DNA of 64,000 nt from Austropuccinia psidii. Its lineage: Eukaryota; Basidiomycota; Pucciniomycetes; Pucciniales; Sphaerophragmiaceae. The stretch lies in assembly GCA_023105745.1 (NCBI GenBank), contig JALGQZ010000001.1, positions 57,679,437-57,743,436 of the forward strand, written 5' to 3'. The translations under genes and the position numbers were made by a program. Shown here piece after piece: positions 9,941 through 19,830 of this stretch. The stretch's first letter is position 1. The number at the start of each line of letters is the position of its first letter. The notes beneath the pieces were generated by a model, which did not search any database, was not told the origin of the DNA, and saw only the letters and a list, made by a program, of their open reading frames with translations.

Positions 9941-12002
9941 TTATTGCAGAGCATCACCATTAGGCCTAATAACTGGCATGTCAAGTATCTTGAGGGCGCT
10001 AGTCTGCATCTTACTACAGCCTTTGAGCCAATCTTGATCAAATACCTGAAATGATAGGCCTTCCGGAATATCACCATCATCTGTCGATCGTAATTCTGGC
10101 AATCTATCAATAGTTTTTTTACCCTTTTTTTTAATCCGATTACAAAACTCTATGTCTCTATCCATTTTCAATACCAAATCATTAAATAACTGGGAGCGCC
10201 AGCGTAATCCCACTTTGCGGTAAACTTGACGGCCATTTTCCAGTACCTCCTCAGTATCTGAGCATACTCGAGGGTCATTGAATTGTGATGCTAGGATGGG
10301 AAATTTAGCCGTATCACACCATTCACGACGGCGCTCACAGGTCTGCACATAATCAAGTAGATCATCATCAGACTTGGTCCACAATGAAGAAGAGATACAG
10401 TAACTAACTCTTTGACGGATCTTTGCGAGCTTTTGATTCTCTTTCTTTTTTACCAAATACTCGGCATCCTTTTGAATAGACTTCCATTCTCTTTTCAAAT
10501 AAGTGAAATATCGCTCCATTAAAGCCGCCACGACCCCATAGTTGTTATGATCCTTGTTCCAACAGTAGTGATGATACTCAGTGCTGACAAGTGCGAGACG
10601 GAATGTACGGTAAAACACCATAGACATCAGCTCGTTGAACGGATGTTGCCATGAGCTCTCCCAGTCCCAAGTGAATCGCTTTAGTCCTAGCTTGTGGAGC
10701 TCATTTTCGCAGTAGCTTTGGAAACCCTGAGACTGAACCTGTGTTGATGGCTCATTGAACACATCCTCGGGGACATAACCGAGATGACCAGCCACTTGAA
10801 TTGCAATTTCACGCTCTTCTGTGCTGGGTGGTGTTGGTAGTGAGGAAAAATCCTTATCCCTAACTTTGAGTAGGAACAGGCAATGTGCGTGTACTGCTGA
10901 TCTCATTCCATGGACATTCTCTGGAAGTTCTGCCTTCAGCCATTTTTGTTGCTCCTTCTGGCTTGCACGTTTCGCCACATTGTGAGCTTTGCGGGCCTGG
11001 TTCCTTTGCTGTCTGACCTCGGATTGTTCAAGCATACTCTGGGCGAGGCCCAGCTGAGGATGGGTGAACTCACTATTTGATTGAGTGCCTTGCTCATGCG
11101 CTGTGAAATTGTCCCTCCTTGGTTCATCATTTCTTTCACTTTGAGTCGGAGACATGTTCTCATCCTCATCATCCACCATTGTTTCTCTTGATGTACTGGC
11201 ATGACCCGTTCTTGGTTTGGAGGCATATGGATGATGACGTCCACTGACTTTCTCTTTATGGACCAGAGGTGAAGACGCATAAAGTTCATCCCCTGCTATG
11301 CAAATCATCAGTTAACACATTAAAACATTAATGAAGACTGGTCATCCTCACGATCTTCAATTGGCTCCTGAGATCGGACTGACTTGCCTTTAGGTGCCAT
11401 ATCTAACCCATGAAACAAACATATCAAATCATGAATAAGTTTCTACTCCAAAATTCAAATGACTTACTTTGATGAAGCGTCAATACTGGATTTCCCTCCG
11501 ACAGACCGCTCCAAGTTACATTTTCCAAAGGTCTTTTTCGTAGCCCCCCATCCACGCGCCTTTCATCACCCACATGAACCTGCGATCCTGATGGAATATT
11601 GAGGGTTGGCTGTTTACTTTGGCCAAAGGGATCCTGGGATGCGACTGGACTCCGACCGGGATTAAGGAGGAACTCACGTGGAAATTTTGATTGGGGATTA
11701 GCGTGTGAGGAGATTTGAGGTGTGCCTTCTGGCCCCTGAGACACATGAATTTGTGTATTAGTGGGATTCGGGGGAATTGGAGTGACGGAAATATTTGGGA
11801 TCGACCAAGTGCTTGAAGTTGGAGCCTTTGGATTGCCCACATCAATGTTAAGACCTGATACATTCATTGAGGATGCGATAGGGGTTGTGAGAGGAATGTT
11901 GGGACTCAATGGTGACTGTGTTTGAACATATTCTATGCTAGATTCACTATTTGAGTCATGAACAGAACCTGAACGGGATTTATGTGACTTGAAAGATGAC
12001 AT
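9941..12002 (-). CDS. Unknown fungal protein, three exons, 646 aa
   Basis: On the reverse strand the exons are 12002-11468, 11402-11352 and 11295-9941. The donors are GTAAGT and GTGAGG, the introns are 65 and 56 nt, and the phases join exactly. The N-terminal ~270 residues are Ser/Pro/Gln-rich and look disordered, with a basic KRASQKEQQKW segment. The rest is a conserved-looking, mainly helical domain with motifs HPFNELMSMVFYRTFRLAL, TEYHHYCW, ERYFTYLKREWKSI and RKVGLRWRSQ. I know of related expanded proteins in rusts but no assigned function. The start is head-to-head with the transposase across 960 nt, and the end faces the SNF2 gene. Its intact frame between two transposon-type genes suggests it is cargo or a partner of the element. 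No catalytic motif or zinc finger is visible. Confidence 0.75.
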
Positions 12003-12962
12003 AAGGGCCGAAAAAGTACAGTAATATTTTTAACTAGATAAAACACCTCAGTATTATGATAAAATAGAGTGATATGAGATGAAATCTTTTCAAATTTAGA
12101 ATAGAGAAATTCTATGAATAGTTGGAACTAAGTGTTGTGTGGAAGTCGGATAAGACTCTTTTGAGGAGAATCCTCCCTGCCTCCTCTTGAGCTCCTCCGC
12201 TTTTGTCGGAAACCACCCTGCACGGCCTACCAGCATATAATGTGATATTTCCTTGATCTGAAAGGGGACCCATCATCCATAGGTAATCATATTTGGTAAC
12301 ATTTCCGCCTCCCCATTGTCACATTTTGTGAATTATCCAAACTGCCAATATATGCATTGAAATTCCCCAACATTGTACATCTGTAAAGGGGTATATTCAT
12401 GAAGGATTTACCCACAAAAGAGACATCACCTTTTCACGAAAGGCAAGACAATCCAAATCACATTCCAACTGATTCAAAGCCCGCCGTACTCAAACCAAAT
12501 ACCAAGACTTTAGCTGCACTCCAACCCCTTATGTAATAGAGTTATATAGTTATGTCTGTAATAAGGTTTAAACCATGTACGATGGCGTGCCAGCGTACAT
12601 GGATTAAATGTTAATCCCCTCAATTCAATGGTAACACTTCACTAATGGAACCCCCTCAATGGTCAAACCCGCACTATCACAATGTGTAAATAAACTAGAA
12701 TATGTATGAGCATTGAGCAGCATGGCATTTTACCCAATTAAACGCCTAACCAATTCCGCCATCCAGATGAGACATGTTAAACTTTATCCACTGCAGCTCA
12801 TGCTCCATTACAAATGGGATAAAATCCTCAGCTGGCTCAAATCATCTCCCCCTTCATAAATAATCACTGAATTTTATTTCCAATTAATAACACTCCTAAA
12901 CACTTTCACATCAACCATAGATATTTATACACAAACCAACCGTACTCCCAATTCCTGCAACA
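12003..12962. promoter_or_regulatory. Bidirectional promoter region between the unknown gene and the transposase
   Basis: 960 nt separate the two divergent start codons. The region contains palindrome copy 4 (12575-12600), 363 nt upstream of the transposase ATG. That spacing is almost the same as copy 3 has from the SNF2 ATG. No other element is called. Confidence 0.5.
12575..12600. repeat. 26-bp imperfect palindrome (copy 4)
   Basis: ATGTACGATGGCG is followed by TGCCAGCGTACAT, with two mismatches between arms. Flanking CC and GG extend the arms to 12573-12602. Confidence 0.8.
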
Positions 12963-15900
12963 ATGACAACCCGGCCATATTCCTCAATGCGTATATGCAT
13001 GTGTCAACACTGCTCAACTCAAACACATTCTTCCCCTGAGGGTGATAGGCAAGGAGTTGCCTTCACACCTTTCCAATATAAACAGCACATTAAAAAGCTC
13101 AAATCAACCATTGCACCCAAATCTCTTCCAAACATCCCTACTTCTGCATCAGGATCTGGGTGCCCACAAATTCTATTGGATCAAATCTTCCCAGCTGATT
13201 ATTCACGTTTGACCCAAAGCACTTTCCCAACTCCAGCGGGTCTCAATTCAACTGCACAGAAACCATATAGTGGCAGTCAAACCCTTCCCCCACAAGACCT
13301 AGGAATGATAATATCTGCCATTCTATCATTAAGGTATAATTTACCCCGCAGGGCTTCACGCATACTCAACCCCGCCCTGAACCTGCTGATCAAGTCCAGT
13401 ATCTCAAGCTCAGCTGGTCCCCCCGCTCCTGCATTCCATATACCTCAAGATCTGAGTACCATATTTGAACATCTCCAATTGGAGCCAGTGATTCAAAACT
13501 ATATATGTTGTCCTCAATGTTTCTCTCTTAATGGCCTTACTGAATCAGTCACAACTGACCAACCCCACTGTCAACGCCATAATGACCCAAATGATCATGA
13601 TCCCCCTTGCACACAATCATTAGGCAAATTCATCTATTCATCTGAACCCCACACCCAAAACACAACCAACATGAAGCAAAATTTATACCAACAAAACATT
13701 TCATTTATCAACCATTCAAAAATTGGCTTGCCAGATTCCTCCAGCGGGCTGGAATTATGGACATTCTGCATCAACATCAACAATCCCAAACTCCCGAAGA
13801 TTCCCCAAAACGTGACGTCTGGGATGGATTGGTCTGGAGACGCTTCACTGGCACTAAAAATATCCATGACCCCCCATTCATGTCCATTCCTGGTGCATTG
13901 GCCTTCTCCATATATGTGGACTGGTTTAATGCACATGGAAAGTCAACCCGGTTGGCTAGCATTGGACCTATCATGCTTATTTGTCTTAATCTCCCCCCAA
14001 GTGAAAGATTGAAGCCCGAGAATGTCTATGTTGCAGGAATCATCCCTGGTCCGAAGGAGCCAACTGCGCTTCAATTGAATTATCTATTAATGCCACTCAT
14101 CAACGAGCTCAAAGAGCTATGGCAAGGTTACCATTTTGCACCCACCTCAACAGGTCCATCAGGATCCTTTATCCGTGTTGCCATCCTCACAGCCATTGCG
14201 GATGTGGTTGCCATGCGCAAGCTTACTGGATTTATTTCCCATTCAGGAAACCACTTTTGTAATTTTTGCACCATTCACAAAGCTCAAATTGAAGAAATTG
14301 GTCCTCAATTTCACTACACGCGCTCATACCAAAGTCATAAATCAACCATTGCCAAATGGCTTCGGGCAACCCCACAACAAAGACAAGCAATTTTCTCTGA
14401 GTATGGAGTGCGATATTCAATTTTGGAAGACCTTCCGTATTGGGATGCAACCAGAATGGTTAATCTTGACATAATGCATAATTTAATACTTGGAATTTTG
14501 AAGGATCATGCAACTTTCAAATTGTGCATTCCAGAGGCGAAATCAAAAATTTACTTCAGGTCCCGCAGGAAATCCAATGACACCAACAGTTCAGACTCAG
14601 ATTCCATGACCTCCAACAGCTCTCTTGATAAAATCACATTGAGAGAGGCCCGCTCCCTGAGAAGAGACGCAGCAAAAATAATAAATGAGCCACTCCCCAC
14701 TACTTCCACCCGAAAAAACTACTTCCCAATGCCCACCCCTAACACAGAACATCCATCTAGTGGTTCTGCGGAGATTCCTTCATTTGATTCCGATTACATC
14801 CCCACTTCTGAAATACCCTCTGAATTGGATATCACTGCACTGAGTGATCACCAGATCAAGGGTGAGGCTCTTGAGCATCTCCGAAAAATCATATCTGAGA
14901 CCATAATTCCCTCATCATGGACAAGAGTTCCCCGCAAAATGGGTTCCCCCTCTCATGGTAGCTTAAAAGCCGCTGAATGGGCTCTCTTATATAAGGTCTA
15001 TATTCCATTTCTAATGCTCAGTCAACAGATGTCATTAGATGCACACCAATCTGCCAACACTCAAAGAAAAATGGGTCAGTCAGAAGAACTTGCAAATGAA
15101 CTAGCCAAGAATACATTCCATTTGATTAGTGCTATCAACATTGCCACAAGCTGGACTGTTTCAATAGATGATGCGACTGCATTTGCTGAACATTGGAAAA
15201 AATTCCGCCTTTCCAATCAACACCTGTTCCCAAAACAGAAAAGTAAACCAAATCATCATTTTGCTGATCATATTCCCGAACTCTTCCAACGTTGGGGCCC
15301 AGCACAAGCCTCAGCCACATGGGGTTATAAGCACTTGATTGGAGTATTTGCAAAGATGCCAACAAATAACAAGATATGTAAGTCAATTAATAAGATCAAT
15401 ATATTCACATTGATTAAACACCTGAACTGAATAAGACTAACTTTTTGCAACTCTGAATAGATGATATAGATAAAACCTTACTTCAACATATCTGTCGATG
15501 TTCCAACCTTTCCGTTCTCCTGAAATCCCCATCTGTGCCATGTGAAATAAAACAGCTTTTCGAATCACAGCCACCTGCCGTGTTCAATCACCATAAATAT
15601 AACAAGCCATCCCGCCATGACCAACAAAATTATGATTGCCTGGTTGAGTACTTACAGACTTTTCATGCAACAAGGGAAATAGTTGATTGGATCAGCTTAG
15701 ACACTACCGTGCAATCCACAAGTCCTCCCACTTCAAGGATTTTCTCACCTTGGTATTTTCCAGTTTCAAACATTAATATTGGGAACAATATATTTTCAAC
15801 TGAATCCAAAAATATCAGCAACAGTGTGATATGTTTTCTGAGGGGCAACTCACGACAATTTGGTATTATTGATAGCATTTTCAAAGTCTCTGAGCCATCT

Positions 15901-16122
15901 AGCATACTGAACAATAACTTTCTGATTTTAAAACCTTTGAAGATTGATGTGAATTTCCTACCAGATTGGCCGCATCTGAATATTTATAAAGCTGTTGGTT
16001 TTGATGATGGACACTTGATTATATCTGAAGAAGAAATAGAAGGTAACTGTGGATTGTATGATAACAAAGCTCTGTCATGTGGACTGCTTGTAATGATAAA
16101 GCCGTTATTTCATGATATTTAG
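12963..16122 (+). pseudogene. Plavaka/CACTA-like Tnp2 transposase, about 1,020 aa, one apparent frameshift
   Basis: The exons are 12963-15377 and 15461-16122. The intron is 83 nt, donor GTAAGT, acceptor GAATAG, in phase. The N terminus has a zinc-binding C-x-C-x2-C cluster (CMCQHC). Then come DVWDGLVWRRF, an LAFSIYVDWFN-type segment, a LNLPPSERLKPENVYVAGI block, an HFCNFC cysteine motif, NLDIMHNLILG and PNHHFADH. All are typical of basidiomycete Plavaka/Tnp2 transposases, which cut and paste DNA by a DDE mechanism. The reading frame changes between 13643 and about 13690 with no convincing intron, most simply by loss of one base in the A-run at 13677-13681. The usual W-x(4)-E-R-x(2)-G motif near 15320 reads WGYKHLIG, so an acidic residue is missing. 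The copy is probably inactive unless the frameshift is a sequence error. Confidence 0.85.
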
Positions 16123-16383
16123 TCTACTAAAATGCAAATCTCTCAGATTCATTAGCAATTTTGCTAGTGAAATAATTGCCTCAAAATTTAGTGACAGAGA
16201 CATTCCATTGTGACAAGCAAAGCCCATTATTTCACATTGCCACAAAGAAGTTACTATTTTGACATTGGGTACAGTGTGAATAAGCCAAGTCCAATGATCA
16301 AATGACCCACACACTCACCTTTCACAGCATCCAAAATTTCTAACTGCGCCATCATCATGTTGGAAGCGGAATCGGCTTTTGCG
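16123..16383. other. 3' flank of the transposase
   Basis: No gene or clear repeat is seen. I could not identify terminal inverted repeats for the element here. Confidence 0.3.
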
Positions 16384-16545
16384 TACCCACACCCGCATGT
16401 GCACCCGCACGCGCCAATGCACACGCACACCCACCGGCACGCGCCAATGCACACGCCCACGCACACGCCAATGCACACGCAAACCCACCCGCACACGCCA
16501 ATGCACACGCAAACGCACCCGCCCCCACGCATGCACACGCACACT
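16384..16545 (+). repeat. CA/CG-rich minisatellite (units of 30 and 24 bp)
   Basis: The units share the core CGCCAATGCACACGC and follow each other at 30, 24 and 30 nt. All unit lengths are multiples of six, so His/Thr/Pro-rich or Val/Gly-rich ORFs appear on both strands. These are low-complexity artefacts. Confidence 0.85.
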
Positions 16546-16758
16546 TCATGGATGACCTGGTGAAGTCAAACCCCCCGCCTACATCAAGACTGGCTGAAGG
16601 ACATCTTTGATGTGTGTGTGTGCAAACAGGCGGGTCTGGTGTAATTTTTACCAATCATCGGACGGTTGTGGGATGATCAGGCGGTGAGGAATCTGAGTTG
16701 AAGGCACAGGGGAACCAATATTATTGGATGTCACAGGATTTGGTGTAAGACCAGAGTG

Positions 16759-16858
16759 TGACGTGTGCTCGACGTTCGCTTGATTTTCGCTTGACGTGAG
16801 CTCGACTTTTATCCTGCTTGACGTTTGCTTGACGTGAAGTCAATCGCCGACGATTGAC
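16759..16858. repeat. TGACG/CTTGACGT word cluster ending in a perfect hairpin
   Basis: TGACGT occurs four times (TGACGTG at 16759, 16792 and 16829; TGACGTT at 16819), with TCGAC or TTGA in between. The cluster ends in GTCAATCG (16839-16846), loop CCGA, CGATTGAC (16851-16858). TGACGT is the core of bZIP (CRE/ATF) sites; function here is unproven. It sits at the switch from CpG-rich to CpG-poor sequence. Confidence 0.55.
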
Positions 16859-17264
16859 ACGAGATTCGCCCCGGTGAGTTTCACTGGTTTTGACATTTCT
16901 CACACACATTCTGATGTGTTTTGAAGGCTTGAAACCAGGTATTACTATACCAATTGCTGAAATAAGGGTCTAAAATGGCTAAAGCCAGCCCTTTTTTGCT
17001 CTCAAACAGGGTTCAACAATTCCATAATTGGCTTTTCTGTTGTCAGAATGTTTCTCAAAACTGATAAAAAAAATTACTTTTCAAGCAAGAAAATTGGTGG
17101 CTATAAAAAAATGTCTTCTTTGCCCCACTTTTCTCTTCATGTTACACTCTTTTCCTTTTATAAGTAGTTTAGACACTGTTAAACCAATCAATAAAAGATT
17201 AAAAAAACCAATTTTATATCATTTTGAACCTTTTACCCACTTGAAAAATCATTATAATCATTTT

Positions 17265-17722
17265 TTGTAGCTCTTACAATCATTTTTACCCTTGAACCAC
17301 CCCAAAAGTGAATTAAAGCATCTTTCCTCACTTTTAGATTTGTCACTTTGTTTCCAAATTCACTCTGGTCACTTTTGGGTGTGTTTTCTCTTTAATATTC
17401 TTCTTGTAGACTTTGTTCCTATATTCATTTTGTGCAGTTCCTTTCTCCATTAATTCCAATCAAAATTGCTCTTGAAGGATTTATTTTTTAGCCTTAAATA
17501 TCTCTTGTGGATTATATTTGGATAAATTCTTATTGTTGGTAAAACAATTAAGATTTGTCACAATATTATTTTTTTATACTAACAGAGTTATAAGCAATAA
17601 ATTTGGCATTTTTTCTCTTAAACCCCCTATAATTTACTATTTTTAATGAAATTTTACCTTATACAAAGTTTGAGGACAGAAACATCATTTAATTTTCAAT
17701 CAAAGTTTCATATCCACACCTT
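17265..17722. repeat. Dispersed repeat (LTR-like), related to 40985-41255
   Basis: The blocks GAACCACCC, TTTTGGGTGTGTTTT and TTGTTGGTAAAACAAT occur in the same order and spacing at 40985-41255. The end, TTTCATATCCACACCTTACA, resembles the 3' ends of the LTRs below (TTTCATAGTCAAACCTTACA), so this may be a decayed LTR terminus. Confidence 0.5.
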
Positions 17723-18600
17723 ACAGTTAGTCAATTGATAACCACTGAAGTGGGGGACTTCAGAAATGCTCACCACCACTATAACTCTATATTAAAGCAC
17801 CAAAACCATCACTCTCAACCTTTCTATTACTTTTATCCATGTCAAAGTCATATTTAAAGCCTTTAAATACTATCTGATAGCTTCTACATAGTCTCAACCT
17901 GAAATTTTGACAGCCTCACCATGTTTTTAAGCTATTTCTTCACTTTTTTGGTTCAAAAGTAAGTTATTAATTATTTTTTGATCATTATATTATTTCTTTA
18001 GCATGCAAATACCTTTAATAAAGATAATAAATATATTAAATATCATAAATGTTTATTTATCTCAGTGGTATATAGCCATATACCACTGTTTCTATTTATC
18101 TTCTGACATGGTATAGTGGTAATTCAGCTACCAAAGTCTTTCTGTTTGGTTATTTTTTGTCAATATAGAAATACCATAACACTCAATTATTTTTTTAATC
18201 AAAAAAATAACCCCTGTACTTGAGATAAAAGCTTCAGATGTGTGGTTGAATCAATTGATAGTTTTGATTTTTCATGTGAAACCACTATACCAAAGCTTGT
18301 TTTGTTAATCACAAAACAAGCTGTCAGAGTCTACCATAAAAAGTATATTTTATGTGAAAATGGATTTTAATAATACACTATTATAATATAGAGGTGCAAT
18401 ACATCCATATATTGTACCCAATGCCATTGATTTACATTTAGAAGCACTTTAAAAAGTCAGAACTGACATAAAGCTCTCATATTTTGACTTATAGTAGAAG
18501 AAACATTTATACTGCTAGAGACACATTCACAGGGAAATCCATCAGTCACACCTTCAGACACAAACAACATCCATAAGAGAAATGGGAGAAGTAACAGTGA
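17723..18600. repeat. AT-rich sequence with a block repeated at 32324-32510
   Basis: 17736-17915 (AACCACTGAAG, GCTCACC, TATTACTTTTATCCAT) matches 32332-32485, and both follow an LTR-like end. That fits leader sequence of a retroelement or a shared insertion target. The rest holds nothing recognised. Confidence 0.5.
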
Positions 18601-19545
18601 GATCCTCATTCAAGACAAAAATTGGACACCAATTTCCACTCAGGGGACCAGAAAACCACAAATTTCTGCCTCAATACAAGGTAAACCATCCTTTATTGTT
18701 TTCAAAGTGAAAATAACAACCATTGACCCAGTTTTAACCTTTAAAGGCAAATTTCCCAAGCAAGTAGAGAACAGGTTTATACAGAGCACAGTCAAAGCTA
18801 AATATCCAAAGAAAAAAAAATTGGTGATGGGGTGCAAGAACTGATACCAAGTCCCCTGTGCATACTGGAAACCTGGGAGTACCAAGGAACCAGCCAGAGG
18901 ACAGGGAAGGATGTTCCAGAACCAAAAGATCAGGTTTTTGACAATATGGTAAATGGAAAGACACTTAGGGAAATCATTCTCCCTTTCACGTTGAAGTTCA
19001 ACAGGCACCTCAAACAAGAGGACTGGACAGACATGGATCAAGTTCTTCAGCTTCACCAGCTCCTCAAAGATCTTTTTCAAGAGGTTGAACTTAGCTTCAA
19101 ACTGGGAAGAGCTTGGGGAAATCTTCCAAAAGATTTCTCAGAGAAATATCTTTGAAAGATATCATGGAAATAACCAAAGTTTTAAATTACAACAAGAAAT
19201 TCAAACTCTTTTACAAGAGTGAAGCCCATATAAGGTATACTCAAGCCACCACCCAGGCTATAGAAGTGCAATAGAACCAGAAAGAGAATATTCTGAATTC
19301 TTCAGGATCACAAGGAATATTAAACCAACTCAGCTCCCCTGTGGCTTCAAACCACTCAGGATATAGCAAATAAGTGGGAAAGAGTCACCATTCTTCTCCC
19401 CAAGTAGTGTGGTATTCCATACCATTTTTGTCAGTTTGGATTAATATAAAAAAAAAAAAAAATTATTACCCAGGAACATTCTAGAAGATTTAATCAATAT
19501 AAAACCACAAGTTAGCCTTAATTCAGGATGGACTCTTTTCTCACC

Positions 19546-19557
19546 AACCCTAACCCT
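19546..19557 (-). repeat. Interstitial telomere-like motif
   Basis: AACCCTAACCCT, two TTAGGG units on the reverse strand. Very short; it could be chance. Confidence 0.35.
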
Positions 19558-19689
19558 GGAGAGTATAAATACTTCAAATTTTCATTTTTCAAACCTCATG
19601 CTTCTTCTGGAAATGTAATTTTAATTTATTTTTTCCAGAGTTCATCCCTCACTAGTAGGTTAATCTAGAAAATAATTATATTTAATATT

Positions 19690-19830
19690 GGGGAAAAGGC
19701 CCCTTTATTAAGAAAAAAGAATAGCTTTTATCATAGTAATATATAATAAGGGGAAAAGGCCCCTTATCATTCAAAAATAGCTTTATCATAATCATATTTA
19801 GTTTGGGGAAAATGCCCCTCCATTAAAAAA
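19690..19830. repeat. Three GGGGAAAAGGCCCC-type hairpin units
   Basis: GGGGAAAA(G/T)GCCCC recurs at 19690, 19750 and 19805 (spacing 60 and 55 nt), with an AATAGCTTT(T)ATCAT segment between. Each has complementary GGGG/CCCC ends. Confidence 0.65.

Noticed and set aside
12963..16122. Assignment of the transposase to the KDZ family proper
   Set aside because: The YVDWFN, LNLPP...PENVYVAGI and MHNLILG blocks fit the Plavaka/Tnp2 (CACTA-like) group better.
16254..16654. His/Thr/Pro- and Cys/Val/Gly-rich ORFs on both strands
   Set aside because: Artefacts of the CA/CG-rich minisatellite.
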